Assembly: GCA_035578155.1 (NCBI GenBank) | Contig: JAPWDM010000005.1 | Location: 35,488,108-35,552,107 of the forward strand | Reading direction: 5' to 3' | Length of the DNA stretch: 64,000 bases | Origin: Brachynemurus nebulosus | Taxonomy: Eukaryota > Arthropoda > Insecta > Neuroptera > Myrmeleontidae | Shown here: positions 1 through 13,689 of the stretch, piece after piece | Position numbering within the stretch: the first letter of the stretch is position 1 | How the letters are laid out: every line of letters begins with the position of its first letter | Notes under the pieces: generated by a model | Seen by the model: the letters and a program-made list of their open reading frames with translations, nothing else | The model's database searches: none | What the model was told of the DNA's origin: nothing | Translations under genes and position numbers: made by a program

Positions 1-201
1 CTCAAAGCGAAGAAATATACACGAAAAGTGTTGCAATGTATGTATATTGTATACATTGATTTCATAACATTTTTTGTTTAATGCATCTTCGAGGAAAAAT
101 CTTCATCTTTTTATTTTTACCATACGGTTAAAAATTTATTTTATTCATAAGTAGTAATTTTAAAAACGTTATTATAAAAACGTTTTGTTAATTGTATTAA
201 T

Positions 202-957
202 TAGGGATTGTAATACTGGTAAACCGGTTTACCGGTTTACCGGTAAATTACTAAAAATTCCATAAAATTATTACCGGAAAATTGCTGATTTTTTACCGGT
301 AATTCGGTAAATTAAAAATAATATGTTTGAAGATTTTTATAAGTTAATTTTATTTCATAGAAGAATGATTCAATTTATTGAACGTAAATGTACACAATCA
401 AATTACCCCATACTGTGTGTGTATCCATAATAAACTAGCCTATGATACACTAAAATCGCACAATGCAATGGTCAGTTTTAAAATGCATATGAATACAATA
501 AAACGTCCTTTTCGTATTTACTTACATAATATTATTCAAATCAGCTGTATATTTTCCAAAATAATTAAACATTACGTTAAATGATTACATTGTAAGAAGA
601 AGTAAGTAAATTTTTATTACAGGTACCGTAGTATATGTAATTGATTCATATTTTATGAGTACTTAACAAAATGTAAAATTATTTTTTCAATAAACAATAA
701 TAATGAGCGGTATATTTCTATGAAGGAAGCTGTAGGATACCTACAAAGTTGTCGGAAATCAAACATTTGTAATCATAAGTATACGTTCAAATACTATATA
801 TAATGATAAAATAATTTTAGGTTTTTTTTTTTTTTTTAATATTTATTTTATATTTTCTGTGCTTTAAAAAATATTGGTAAATTACCGGTAAACCGGTTTT
901 GCTAAAAAAATTACCGAATACCGGTAAATGGAAAAGTCGGTAAATTTACAATGCCTA
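202..957. mobile_element. Non-autonomous hAT-type element with accggt word repeats
   Basis: The ends are TAGGGATTGTAA (left) and, read inverted on the right, TAGGCATTGTAA. They are flanked by a perfect 8-bp duplication GTATTAAT at 194-201 and 958-965, the TSD length of the hAT superfamily. No transposase frame lies inside. Next to each end is a cluster of the words accggt and ggtaaatt (215-310 and 870-945), present on both strands and possibly bound by a transposase. The short frames inside (378-584 plus, 882-1139 minus) look like chance. Confidence 0.85.
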
Positions 958-965
958 GTATTAAT

Positions 966-2463
966 ATAGATATTAAAGGTAGCCGGACTATGGATCCTGA
1001 ATTGAAATAACATAGGCTCAAACTCTTTAATAGAGACGAAAAATAAATATAATAAAACTAAGGAAATAATATCAGGTAGTTTAAAAAATTTTAACGAAGG
1101 GAAACGTTGTGATCTGAAGGCTAGAAACATACTAATCATAACATATCCTCACAATCGAACTCGAAGGTGCCCTCCTTTTTGTGTCACATCCTTTTGCATG
1201 GTCACAACTTTTGTATGACTATTGAATTAGTTTATCTCTTTCGAAGTCGTTATTATAAGTGGATTCCTTTTATTGAAGATCATTTAATAAAGATTATTAC
1301 GAATCAGGTTATTTCGAACCAGGTTATTTGAACCAAATATGAAAAAAAAAAATTGTAGTATATATAATGTGGACCCGTTCCCACGAAGCCTTCATAAGTT
1401 CCCTAGTGCGTAGAGTTTTTGAAAAATACCTAACATAAACCTATTTCACTACTGTGTTAGAATTTGCTTGGTCGTTACGTGATTATATGTATATAGTTAT
1501 TTACCAAATTTATTTACAAAAACTTAAGATTCAAAAAAAGAAAAAGAAAAAATTATTCTAGGTAGTTAGAGCCGAATTGACAATTTAAGTCAATTTTTGA
1601 CGACGTATATGTACCAAACTTGGGATTTTACTAGCAAGACTTAACAAGAACTACTGCGAAACCTGTTGGTTCTGTGAATTCAGTCCTCTAATCCAAAATT
1701 TCAATAACTGTGATTAGTATAATTATTATTGAGCACTATTCATTAAGTAGTAGTAGTAGTTTTAAGTACGAAAGCAGAAAAATTAACAATTATTCACGAA
1801 AAATAGGAGAACAATTAGTTACGAAATGAGTGACAATTTGTAACTTCAAGATTCACCTTTAATATTAAAATTTATTTTTGAATCGTCCGGTAAAAACAAA
1901 ACTATTATCTTAAATATCCACATATGGCATATGGATAGACAGCAGCTTTAGCTGGAACTAAATAAGTTTCATAGTCTAGCAGCTCTCTATGTAGTACCAG
2001 CCAGAGCTATAACATTATGAAACGTATTATGAAACAAAATCGAAATTGGTTGAACGAAGAATTGTATAGTGTTCATTGCATTCCACTGCCTTACACAAAA
2101 CTGCATTGCACTGAATTGCATTGCACGAACAATATCTTATTGTTATAACGACAATTTCTAATAAACGTTCGAACAACTATTTTTCCACAGCTCAAATAAA
2201 AAGACGACCATTATGTATAAATTCGAACAAATATTATGTGTATTTTGTATCTATATACTTTCCATTATGTTTGAAAATGGTTTTTTCGTGATAATTATTG
2301 AACTGGCTTCTCTACTCAGGAACAGGAACCGATTCCTAATTGGGTGAAGACATTTATAAGATATTACAGACATAAAATTTTAAATTGAATTTCATTTAGA
2401 AAATGGTCTGACGATGAAATGTTCTTTTGCAGGTTCCGTTCTTTTAAAGTACCTATAATTGGC
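966..2463. other. Unassigned AT-rich DNA
   Basis: I see no supported gene or element end here. There is a short CAGGTTATTT duplication near 1305-1335 and a small TAG microsatellite near 1747. Low complexity and frequent stops on both strands argue against coding. Confidence 0.6.
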
Positions 2464-2465
2464 TA

Positions 2466-2982
2466 CACTGTTAAAAAATTTTACAACATTTAATGTTGGC
2501 ATTTAATTGCCAACATTAAATATTGTAAAATTACATTTCGAAATGTTTAGAACATTTTTCTATGTAAAATTACATTGTAGAATGTTTTACCTTACATTTC
2601 GGCTGTAATTTTACGCCACTCAATGTAAATTACTTACGTACGACATGTAAAATTACATTGTCAACTCAACTGACGCCGTCAATTGCGCAGAATCAATCAC
2701 GTGATACCGGTAATTTACATCAAAAAGACCGGTAATTTACATACAATTACAGTAAATTTTCGTTTCGAAATGTAATGTTACTATTTTAGCATGTGAAATA
2801 GCACTTTTATATGTAATTTTAGTATCAAAGTATTTAAAATTACAGTGAATATTTATTTTTACACAAAATTTCATATTTTATAACTAAATTATTTAAATTT
2901 ACTAACACATTGTAATTTTCAAGACATATTGTAAAAAATTACCATATTTTTTATTGTAATAATATATATTTTTTTAACAGTG
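2466..2982. mobile_element. TA-flanked MITE with tgtaaaattac word repeats
   Basis: TIR CACTGTTAAAAAA occurs at 2466 and inverted ending at 2982, with TA on both sides (2464-2465, 2983-2984). The 517-bp interior holds many copies of the near-palindromic word tgtaaaattaca, plus a hairpin near 2480-2520 whose arms read TTAATGTTGGCA and its complement. No coding frame. A TA duplication suggests Tc1/mariner-type mobilisation, but two bases are weak proof. Similar end sequence (TTTTTTAACGGTGTA) recurs near 34036-34050 without a recognisable partner. Confidence 0.75.
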
Positions 2983-3414
2983 TAGCTACAGTTTAAAAAT
3001 ATTTTTAAAAATTGCGGTTTTAGAATAGAGAATTAAAAATAACTGACATTTTATAAATACGTGACTTTTTCTCCAGGGGATATGCATTTAATAGTGCAAG
3101 GTATAATCATTTGTTAGCCACTACTTTAAACCTAACAATTTACATCAAATCCGAATAACCATTATGCAAGAGTTTCAATGTAGGAAAATGCATAACCACA
3201 TACAGTATGTACAATTCAGTTTATTATAAATCAATCAATAAAAACATACCTCGTTTTAAACTGCAACTGCAATACATACTCCTGAAACAAAACATTACTA
3301 ATTAGAGTGTTTCTATAGACTTATATTAGTCGCCGAATGCTCTTTGGTTGTAGATTGTGGATAAATTAGTCAAATATTGACATAAAATAATTATTGAAGA
3401 GAAAAAAGTCTGGT

Positions 3415-4154
3415 CATAGTTGTGCCATGTGATGTAAAAAACCAGTTTTGTACATTTTTATGTAAAAAATTGTAAAATACGTAAAAAACTGTAAAAAACC
3501 GTAAGAAATTGTAGAAAATTGTAAAAAATGTAAAATACTTACATCATTTGTCATTTCACTGACACACAATTTATTTTGACGATTATTAATTCTTTATAAG
3601 TTCACATGAAAAAACGTGTCAACAAAATGTCGACACAAAAATGATTTTCTGCTGATGGAAGGCCATCCACAACTAACAAAGCTTTAAATTTCCAAATTAA
3701 CAAACTAAGTTTTCACAGATCAGAAAAACTACTACATATTTATCTCTCTTTAAATTATAATAACAATAAAATCACTGATGATAATGATGATGAAGATGAT
3801 TGATACCTTTAATAAAATTTAATTGAATAAATAAAAATCTTTTTAATATTGAATTATTAAATAAACTATTCTATCAAAACTAACCTTTCTTTTTCCTGTT
3901 TGTCCCCATTTATATTTTTAATTTTCAGATTACTTAATTATTAAGTTTTACTTTGCAAATATAGCAAATACTTCAATAGCAAATATCGAATACCATCAGT
4001 AACGCTTACATATCTATTAAAATTAAAAAAGCTGGTTTTTTACATTTTTTACATTTTTTACAGTTTTTTTATCAAAACCATGTGTAAATTACAAAGTTTT
4101 TTACATGTAAAAAACTGTGTAATTTACCCGAAGTAAATTACACGCACAACTCTG
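3415..4154. mobile_element. Non-autonomous hAT-type element with tgtaaaaa word repeats
   Basis: Left end CATAGTTGTGCC and right end (inverted) CAGAGTTGTGCG are flanked by AGTCTGGT (3407-3414) and AATCTGGT (4155-4162), a 7/8 match consistent with an aged hAT duplication. The subterminal 130 bp on the left are a run of tgtaaaaa/tgtaaaatac words. The right subterminal region carries the complement ttttttaca in the same density. There is no transposase frame. Confidence 0.78.
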
Positions 4155-4162
4155 AATCTGGT

Positions 4163-5318
4163 TTACAAAGATTATTTAGACTGGATTAGGCTCAACAGGT
4201 TTACTTTATTTTGTGATTGCTGAGAAAAGTAATATAGCTTTAGTTGACTATTCAGACTGCTAAATTTTATAGGTATATAACCGAGATCTAATTTACACTT
4301 ACAATTTTATTGTTAAAGTTAACAATTATAAAGAATTTCAGATTAGGAAATAGCAGGAAAATACTAAAAACCCAATTAAATAATTTAAGTAATTATTATT
4401 AGACATTATAAAAAGTTACGAAAAAGCACAAATTACATTTTTACGATGACAAATGTAAAAAGTTCGTTCAATTTTAATGCGATTATAGACAATAATAGGA
4501 GAAGTATACCATCATAAAGACGGTAGCAGCAACATTCATACTACTTTTGTTGTTTTGCAAGAAAACAAACTTTTTATTATAAATTTAATAAAAAAAAATT
4601 TATATCACAACGTACCACTAAATCTGTACATAAAAATTTTTATGTGGTTGTGTACCACCTACAAAAGCACAAAATATTGCAAAAGTTTTCGTCGACTAAC
4701 AAGATTCTTGTCAATTGTTTTGATAAATAGCGACATTTAAAAGGTCACTCCACTTTTTTCTATTGCCATTAAGAATCATATATTTTTATTGACATTTCTC
4801 ACTTTACAGAGTTGGATTGTAACAAGTATTCGTAATATAGGAAAATTCATGATTTTTCGTAATGGATTCACATTATGCTTCACAACTTTTACTGCGAATA
4901 ATACGAATGTTTCTAACGAATATTCTCGCAACAAATTCATACATAGCTGAGTTTTGTGGCTTTTTGTCGTATAGTAATTTGTAAACTTTCAGTCGTTTGT
5001 CTTGAGAAAAGATGGAGGGATGCCGCAAAGCCGCGTATGACACTGCCTTGCCACACGTTGATCCACAAAATTAAAACTTTTAAAGAAAAATTACACAATT
5101 AGGATTCAACCCAGTGAGAAGTCAGTACACCAAATTAAACTTTTTTTATTTATGTATCTATCCTTAAATATTATTTCAATTTGCTTATGATAACTGGAAA
5201 ATGCATGAAATTGTCTCAAATTATAATAAAACATTACAATCCAAGCGAATTAGATTTTTATATGTCAAAAATACTGCCTGAAATGTAAAATATGAGAAAA
5301 CCGGTAAAATTTCCTAGA
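4163..5318. other. Unassigned AT-rich DNA
   Basis: No gene or element boundary is supported. The open frame at 4555-4740 is Lys/Asn/Tyr-rich, as expected of random AT-rich DNA, and has no motif I recognise. Confidence 0.6.
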
Positions 5319-5326
5319 ATTCGATA

Positions 5327-5630
5327 CAAGGGCGGACCTAAAATTATTATGAGGGGTAGGGGGGGCAAACGTTGCCATTGGTGCCCTACCCGACAGAAAC
5401 GACAAATTCAACATCTTGGTGTACCATAATATTTTTATTTTTTCCTTAAAAAAAAAAAAAAAACAAGTGATGACCAAAAAAAAAAGAACTCTTTCTTTTC
5501 CTTACATAAAACAAGCGACGAGCAAAAGAAAGAACCTCTCTTATTCAACATTTTCGCGCCGTTAAATTTGCTTTTTTGGCGTCCCTTAAAACCTGAAGGG
5601 GGGACACGTGCCTCCGCTACTCCGACCCTG
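5327..5630. mobile_element. Short hAT-type element
   Basis: The ends CAAGGGCGGA and (inverted) CAGGGTCGGA resemble the common hAT terminus CAGGGNCGG. A perfect 8-bp duplication ATTCGATA lies at 5319-5326 and 5631-5638. The element is 304 bp, G-rich at both ends and A-rich in the middle, with no coding sequence. Confidence 0.85.
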
Positions 5631-5638
5631 ATTCGATA

Positions 5639-5974
5639 AACTATTTTTAAACAGTTGAATCATTGTAGAAGTTCCAAAGCAAAATAAAAACGGTTTTTCG
5701 CTCTTAGAAAAAACCTTTTTGTACAATCCCCATTTAAAAAAATCATATACCTGGCTTAACATGTGTCATACAGGTGTTAAACTTGTTAAAGACAGACGGT
5801 TGGAGGGACGTACAGGATAATCTTATAAGAATTCCATTTTTCCTTTTACGGTACGGAACTCTAAAAATGAAAAAATTATCTATATTTGCATATTTCTAAT
5901 ATTGTTGTTCTTTTCTTACGGATTCGCATTCGCATTCATTACAAGTATCTATTTTTATTACAATCATATTGTAG
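5639..5974. other. Unassigned AT-rich spacer
   Basis: Nothing supported between the hAT element ending at 5630 and the TA-flanked element starting at 5977. Confidence 0.5.
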
Positions 5975-6462
5975 TAGGGTTGACCGGGGTAAGTGTGAAT
6001 GGATTTCCATAAACTTAGATAAAAGCGTTGTTTTAAGTATTCTTTATTTTATATATCACATTATGGTTGATTTATTTTTAATTCTACATTATTCAGGATG
6101 CACCATACAAATTTTGAGCAAATTCGTATGAAAAATAAAAATTTTATAAGCCATCCACATTTCCCCGGTGCGGTTTTGCAAACCTTATGAACTTTAGGGT
6201 AAAAGTGAATGCCATCAGAAAAATTATTTAGAATGGATTACAAGAGAAGTGTGGTACGTCAGAGTAAAGCAGAGCTCAAATTCTTGACATTTACTCCACT
6301 TTCAAATTTTTCATCATACTTTAGCGGTCACAATTTCTCTTTGTTTAATGCAAGTTACGCATACCTCAAATTTCTACAAAAAATCAAGGTTAAAGAAAAA
6401 TAACAAAAATTGTAGGAACAAATTTATTACAAGCTAAAAATGATATTTTGGGCAATTCCATA

Positions 6463-6928
6463 TGTGACTGACTCTACATTTGACACAATTTACGTTTTAT
6501 TTTGCCTTATATTACGAATATCACTATGTTTACAGTTTCAATTTTAGCATGGTTTTATAGTTGATACCCCAATTATCCATCTGTAATAAAAAGTGTGCAC
6601 AAATAAAGTTGTGAAATATGATTTATTTAATAAAATGTAAATGTGACTGACACTACATGCAAAAGGAAGTCGCTTTCGAGAGTGTTTTTAAACTTCGAAA
6701 ATCTTCCTCTGTACAGACGTTATAATTTTAAATTGTATATTTAACCGAAGTATATGAAACAAATTATTGGAAAATGATAAAATGAAAGGCTTTACTTTTT
6801 TAGAAAAGTAGTTATTCGAAAAATAATCCGTGACTGACACTACAGATCAAAACGTGACTGACACTACCATCACTATGAATTGCAAAAAAGTAGTATTTTT
6901 AAATGAAATCCTAGAAACTGACACTATA
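6463..6928 (+). repeat. Five spaced copies of a GTGACTGACACTAC word
   Basis: Inside the 5977-8099 element the word GTGACTGACACTAC occurs at 6643-6656, 6830-6843 and 6854-6867. Variants GTGACTGACTCTAC at 6464-6477 and GAAACTGACACTATA at 6914-6928 make five, all in the same orientation. Spacings are 179, 187, 24 and 60 bp, so this is not a simple tandem repeat. It may be the remains of a second element nested in the first. Confidence 0.7.
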
Positions 6929-7604
6929 GGACATAAAATAGATAACTTTAAGATAATTTTAAAGGTACAAAAATGTACTTATTTTTATTATTTATTACCT
7001 AAAATACAAAATTTCTTAAGATTTTTCAAAATCTGTAAATTTATAATAAATTCTATTCCCGTTAAGGATTCAACTAGGTTTACAATAATTCTAAATACTT
7101 GCCGTGAAAATTTAATTAAAACACCACTATAAAATACACTATTAAAATACACTTATTTATTTCTAAAAAACTAAAAACAAATTTTTATTGAAATTTAGTG
7201 TTGCCATCATATTAACGTATTTTTACTACCAATAACAATTATTTATCTTTTTCAATTATGGAGCCTTTTCCATGGAATTACCCTTTTGATGATATTTTGT
7301 CATTTTATCAAATAAAAAATAAAAAAATTACAAGATTTTCACAAAAAAACAAGGAAAATGAGACTTTTTCAAGGGAATACATTTAGTTAACATTAATAAA
7401 AAACAACGATCTATTAGATCTAATACTGTAAACGAAAAAAAAAATGGTATTAATCGTATTGCCCTTGGACACTCACAGAGCCATTGGAAACAAGGAATTT
7501 TTCTGTTTTTGTAAGTTGTTATTGGATAAGGGAGCACAGCAATGAATTCGTAGATTGATACACAAAACATCGCTATTTACACAATTTTTTTTTTTTTTTT
7601 TGTA

Positions 7605-7976
7605 TTGTTTGTACAACGGAAACTTTACAATAGTGTCACCAGCATCTTCATCAAAATTTTCAACTCTGAAAAGAACACTACTGAAATTTTTGATCGAATG
7701 GGGGCATTTGTGAATGACGTTCACAATTACCCCACAATTTTAAAATCATGGGGTAATTGTGAATTTGTAATAAATTGTCCAATTTCTTTAGCAAATAATA
7801 AGGAACCCTCTCAGGGTTTAGACCACTTCTTTAGAAGTACTTTTAACCATTTCTTACCTTTAATAAATAGAAAATGTATTTTGAGGATTGGTCGAAGTAG
7901 ATACATAAAAGTTTGCAAGGGTTTTTTCAAAATAAAAAAAGATACTAATACTTGGAGAATTGTTATCAAATTTTAA
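7605..7976 (+). other. Unrecognised 123-codon frame inside the 5977 element
   Basis: An open frame of 123 codons lies in the right half of the TA-flanked element and overlaps its facing ggggtaattgtgaa words near 7724-7765. The product would be basic, without a catalytic motif or zinc-binding pattern that I can recognise. Because it runs through the repeated words, it is more likely incidental than a transposase. Confidence 0.2.
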
Positions 7977-8101
7977 TAGCATATTCAAACAAGGACAGAA
8001 AAACATACTAAGATTTGATTTTTAACAATATTAATTTTATTTTATAAATTATAGGCGCCGTTCACAATTGCCCCAATTCACAATTACCCCGGTCAACCCT
8101 A

Positions 8102-10240
8102 TATCATAATAATTCAGTAGGCAGCATTTTTTTTTTTGGTATGGTACGAGATTTGACATGAATGTAAAATAAAATTTTCGGAACTAGAAGTGTTGTTAAT
8201 CCACTTGCAACTTTATGACAAGTTTTGTAGGTATCATAATATAATTACCTAAAACCTTTCTTCAAAACTTTTTGTCAAAAAACCAATATTGCCTGTTTCA
8301 AACTACAGAAAGAAAAAAAAACTTATCTTTTTAAAGCACCCTCTTGGCTTAATATAACATATTTCTGCGACATCGCATAGTTCTCTATAAAACCAAATAT
8401 ATTTTTCAAATAATATTTTTCTTGATATGGTATGTTGAATATACACAATATATCGACCATGTAGGAAAACTTTCTTACCCACAGCACTTCCTCTTTCGTC
8501 ATTCGTACATCACTATCATCGATAAAAATTACTCGCTCACATTCACAAATATTCTCTTAACAAAACTAGAACTGTTATGTGTACATTTACCCGTCACGTG
8601 ATATATCTAACATTTGATAGTTGAACTCTGCCATAAATATAACCGGTACTATTGCTATACCGTTCAAAGTTTAAAATATAATTTAGATACAAATTTACAT
8701 AGACACATACAGTGTAACTCGATTTGTTAAAGTTAGAGCACAACAATTTTTATTAGCATAATAAATTTGTAAGTTTAATAGAAGTAGGAAAAATTTTCAA
8801 TATGTAAATAAATTGTATAATATATCTATGTACAAATATATCAGTTGTATAGGGTAGTTTTCAGCAATATTCAAACAATTTAAATAAATTTACCTCCAAG
8901 TCTTCATTTGGAGTTTTCTTTTTATTATAAACTAAATGCAGTTGTAAAACATGGAATTTGATGGACGATTTTTCGTATGTTATAAAATGTTATAAAGGGT
9001 TAAACACACATAACTGCAGATTATGAAAGGGAGGATTCATTCAAACTTGCAGGTTTTGAATTTTTGTTGATAGCTTATAACAAAAGATGGAAAGATGAAA
9101 AAATAACCCCCTCGCAGCATCTTGCATAGCAGGATGGTTTTACTTGTAAAGAATGGATTTCCTTTCTGCGACTTTCCCTACTGCAACAGGTAAGTATTTC
9201 TGTTCAAGACATAAAATTGATTGAGCTCTTATACAAACAGAGTTTATGAATCTGGAACTCATCACGGGCAGTTCTGTTGAAATATAGTCCTCGTTGGTTC
9301 TACAATTTTGCTGCCAACAGAACACCAAAGAGGAAAATAAAAACAAAAATTCTAAAAATCACTAGATACTTCGAACTACTCAACATTAATAAAATTTTTG
9401 CTTTATAAATAGTTCGTGAATTGAATTTGTATTGAGTATTATCTATTTCTCTTATATTAATTATATATACATGTGACGAAGGTGGACATAACGCTCAGGT
9501 GTAGCCACCACTGTAATCTAGTTCGCTCGGCAAACCACGATATTCGTATGGATATGGACGCTTGTTGTCATTTTTAAGTGAAAACATTTATTTTTTACTA
9601 CAAAATTATAGAGAAATTCTCATTCTCTTTACAATTATATATGAGGTAATAGATAAAATAAATCACTATGAAAATATTATCAATTTAAATTTTCGTTCAA
9701 TTAGTTGTAATTAGTTGATGTGCCTAATTAAGTTTATGTATAAATAATCTCCACAAAATTTAATAAAAGTTAAATGATGTAAAAAGAAACCAACCTATTT
9801 TAAGTGGTCACATAAATTTTATTTTTATTTATTGACTTCGTATTCAAACAGAGCTGCGTTCTGATACAAAACCTTTTGGTGTTTAGTACCGGAATTTTTG
9901 TCACAATGAAAAGTATTTGCAAAATTTGAATTGTTGCAATTCTAGGACCAAAATTACATACTGGAGTACTTTTTGATAGGGAGTAAAGAGTAACTTTTAA
10001 TTCCCGGGAAGTAAAGGGGGTTCCCCCGTGTGATGGCCAGTTTTTTAAACATTTTTAGGGAATTTTTTTGACGACCAATGAAAAGATAGAGCTTTAAGTT
10101 TTTTATCATTTATTTATTACTATCTCAAGAGTATGTAAAACAAATTTCAAATTTCAAAACAATTCCGAAGACACCCGCTTCGAAGAAAACGGACGCTCAC
10201 TTCCTCCACGATTTAGGCTGATTGGCTTATTTGAAAAAAA

Positions 10241-10272
<32 letters not shown>

Positions 10273-11312
10273 AACGGTGTTTTAGTCTGTAAGCCTAAAT
10301 GCATCGAGTGAACTAGAATCATTTGAAAATATTGAAAATTGGGTTTTTGGCAGATTTTTGACGAAAAATTTTCAAATTTCATGATTGTTGTTTGAATATC
10401 ACAAAAAAAAATAAAAATCATCGGAATTTTTGGATGATTCTCCAAATCCAACTACTCCATTCATCTATATGTGCTGAGACTACCCTATAAATTTTAAGTG
10501 AATCGATCAAACCGTTCTGGAGATATAATGGAGGAAAGTTTGAAAAACACAGTTTTAAGAAAAATGCGTTTAAAATTTCAAGTACGGTTAAATTATGAAA
10601 AACTTAACTTAGCATCAATCTGCGATACCTGATGCATATAGTACTTCTTCCTCTTCCTCTTGGAAGTCTTTCAAAGTAAATTGCTGTCAAGTAGAAATTT
10701 CTTCTTTGAACCCATCACACGGGAGAACCCTTTTAAATCAGTGAGAAAAAGGAATTTTGTAGAAGATAAGGGTATTTATATTATATCGATATTGAATAGT
10801 TTAAAGAAAATCATTAATAACCATTACAAGTGGTTTAATTTAGTCCATTTTAAATTAAAATAGTTTTCTGTACATTTTCTTTTAACCTATAAACCTAATT
10901 TTTTCCCAATTGCATGACATAATAACATAAATATACATATTTGATATTGCTCATTGTATTGATGTACGTACAATATCTGTCTATGAACATTCGCTTGAAC
11001 TACAGAATACGTACATCATACCATATATAGAACACATGGGTAACGAACAAGTGATGTATAATCTGATGAATATCAGTTCAGAACTCATATTTTTATTATG
11101 ATTTTTATTGCGTTCGCAATACAAGCAATGACTGACTATAAAAGTTTATCAAATACATTTATAGAGGAAAATGAACCTACATTTATATAGGTGCCTACGT
11201 ACATAACTATACGAAATAGAAATATTTATGTAGGTATTGTATCAAAAGATTTGTGATATATTTGAAAAGTTATATCATTATTCATCCACATACTATTGAT
11301 TGTTTACATATA
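8102..11312. other. Unassigned AT-rich DNA, 3.2 kb
   Basis: I find no supported gene, RNA or element boundary. There is an aaaac/aaaaac simple repeat at about 10231-10275. A 68-codon minus-strand frame at 9140-9346 is less AT-biased than its surroundings and could be an eroded coding fragment, but I do not recognise it. The text around 10490-10580 resembles generic dispersed-repeat sequence, but I could not pair it inside this window. Confidence 0.5.
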
Positions 11313-11878
11313 CACGGTGTTAGTGAATAAGTGGGAAAGATTTTAACAGGTGATCGCTAAGGTTCTTTTATGTAAAAAAGTTCATATAAACTCAGGTCCG
11401 AAAACGATTAGTTTCCAAGATACAGGGTGTTCAGTTTCTTGTATTTTTTAACATTTTCCTAAATATTTCAAAACCGTTTTTAGATATTGCAACAAAATTT
11501 GGGTCACGCTATGACAGGATAAATACCCATATTTCGAAGTAGACAGAATATTTCTACTCAAACCAGTGGCGTCCGTACGGCCATGTGATGACATATTTTT
11601 GAATAAAAAAAGGCACGCCAATGATTTTTTTTCAAATGTTCCATAAGTTGTTGATAAAAATGACTTCTTAGTATTTTTTCGCTTATGTAGCCGTTTTCAA
11701 GATAAAAAATAATTTCCGCAGTTACTGTTCCTACCACAAAACCGGTATGGGCTATCTAATAGCCCATCTACTCCGTATCTTGGAAACTAAGCGTTTTCGG
11801 TTTATATGAACTTTTCTACATAAAAGAACCTCAGCAGTCACCTGTTAAAATCTTTCGCACTTATTCATTAACACCTTG
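11313..11878. mobile_element. Long-TIR MITE, 566 bp
   Basis: The outer ~120 bp form imperfect inverted repeats: CACGGTGTTAGTGAATAAG on the left against CAAGGTGTTAATGAATAAG inverted on the right. They run through matching blocks gattttaacaggtga and ttcttttatgta to ccaagatac. Flanks are TATA-like (11309-11312, 11879-11882), so the true target duplication could be TA or TATA. The middle ~300 bp is unique and non-coding. Ends of the CGGTGT/CAGGGTGT type are common in arthropod genomes. Confidence 0.8.
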
Positions 11879-11882
11879 TATA

Positions 11883-13689
11883 GAGAGATTGTACTGATTT
11901 GAGTAAAAAATTTTAGCTAGTGATAGGACTCTACTCCTTTACTGATGTTGGAAGTCCAATAATCTTGGATGAGTTCTTCAGCCCGACACGTTCAATTCCA
12001 GTCCAAACTATTTTGCATAAGTTATAATGTAATAAAATAAATTAGATTAAATTTATTTTATACAAGTTGTACCTGATTTGTACGAGTTATTTTTAGCAAG
12101 CTAAAACCTTTCAAAATCACACAAGTAGATAAATTGCTTTGCTCTCCACTAAGATTAAGAAGTTTCATATGTATATTATTATCCCATATTCATAATCTTG
12201 AAACATTTTAAATGAGTGGGTGTCTCACCTACGTACGTTTAAATATAATTCTTCAAAACTTCTTGGTAATTAAATTTTTCTACTCTTTTAACTCCGTTTT
12301 CAAATAAATCTTACATGTAGTGGGTTAAAACTTTTCCTTAGAATTTTAGTCAGTTTATATATATGTAAATACACCAGAAATATTTTTTATTAATATACAT
12401 TTTATTATAAACTTTTATTTAACTTTACCTGCTAGGTATGATTGTTTAGACAAAATTTTGGACTCAAAATTTAGACAAGTTCTAAATGAGCTAAAGGATT
12501 TAAATTTTGCATACAGATATAACTTTGACGACGATGCAGTATTGTATCATTAGTATTTGTCCTAAATTCCCCCCAAAAAGAACACTGTTGATTTATAATT
12601 TTATTATGTTTAATTAAAAAGTATAAAGTAGTTTTCGAGTGAAGTTTGAAGCAAGGCGTAACACAATCTATAAAAGCTTGAAGCGTTTGGCTAAGTTTGG
12701 CAACTGCTGAGAGATAAAGTAGCTACTTACATCTGAGATGGAAATAATTAATAACAACTCAAAAGTTTTTTTTTAATACTTTTTAGTCTACTTTGAATAA
12801 AAGATTGATTTGAAAACTATTTTTTTTTTTTTTTGCTTAAATTTATTAAAGCTTCTTCGATAAAATTTATGTAAAACTGTTGCGTTCTTTCATAAAATCG
12901 CCACGGTCGTCAAAATAATGAGACAAACAAAGGTCTTGCAGGAAAAAAAAGAATAAACAGAGACACAGCGGACAAAGTCCCAAAGTAGCGTTACATATTA
13001 AGCAATTATTAAAGAACCACCTGCACCATTAACTTGATTTTCATTTCTTTATACCAATAAATAGTTTCCTCTGAAATATATGCTTTAGAAAATTTTTTCT
13101 TTTTTATTTATCGTAAAATCGAATATGTATTAAGGAATGCATAAAAAATACAAATAGAAAAAAAAAATTAAAAATTGAAAAACAAAAGAAAGTCACCTAG
13201 TGTTACGTGATATAAATAAGGAACAAACGGAGCAAACGTAGCGCTCAGGAAACATTACTTACATTGAAGGCGGCGTTTAATGGTCCAGTTATTTGCCGGA
13301 TGTTACAGTTTCCCTTGTCTGGTATACCTACTAGCATACATACATTGTAGATATTAGGTGCTTCCTTCATAAACAATATCATACAAGTTTAAGCAAACTC
13401 TTTATATGTTAAATAAAGTTGATGACGATATAATAGAAGTGATAATTATGTACTTTTTGAAGACTTTGTGGATAAAAAGTGCTCGTCTGTAAGGAAAGTT
13501 TCTTAAGAGAACAAGAAAAAATTTCACAAATTCCTAATTCAAACGATTTAACAGAAAGTATATCAGACTAAGTAAGGTTAAGAAATCCCGCAATAAAAAA
13601 TATCTTGTATGTTAAAATTACTTTTGTATTTTTCCGCAGGAAGGGGGCATTTTACCAAAGTAAAAAGTAATCCCTGATGTTATTGACAT
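11883..13689. other. Unassigned AT-rich DNA
   Basis: No element end or coding frame can be supported. A poly(T) run lies at about 12820-12834. Confidence 0.5.

Larger units (their letters stand above)
5977..8099. mobile_element. TA-flanked element with ggggtaa-tgtgaa words
   Basis: TIR GGGTTGACCGGGGTAA at 5977 is matched inverted at the right end, which closes at 8099, with TA on both sides (5975-5976, 8100-8101). The word ggggtaa(g/t)tgtgaat recurs inside: at the left tip, as agggtaaaagtgaatg near 6200, as two facing copies near 7724-7765, and twice at the right tip. At 2.1 kb it is the largest member of a group of four elements with this design (see also 20389, 21867, 61413). The TA duplication fits the Tc1/mariner/pogo group. 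I find no DDE transposase motif, so it appears non-autonomous. Confidence 0.78.

Noticed and set aside
6463..6928. CRISPR-like array (repeated 14-mer with spacers)
   Set aside because: Spacings are 179, 187, 24 and 60 bp, the repeats are short, and the setting is an animal genome inside a transposon.
9140..9346. Minus-strand host exon
   Set aside because: It is protein-like in parts, but no splice sites, motif or neighbour exon could be supported.
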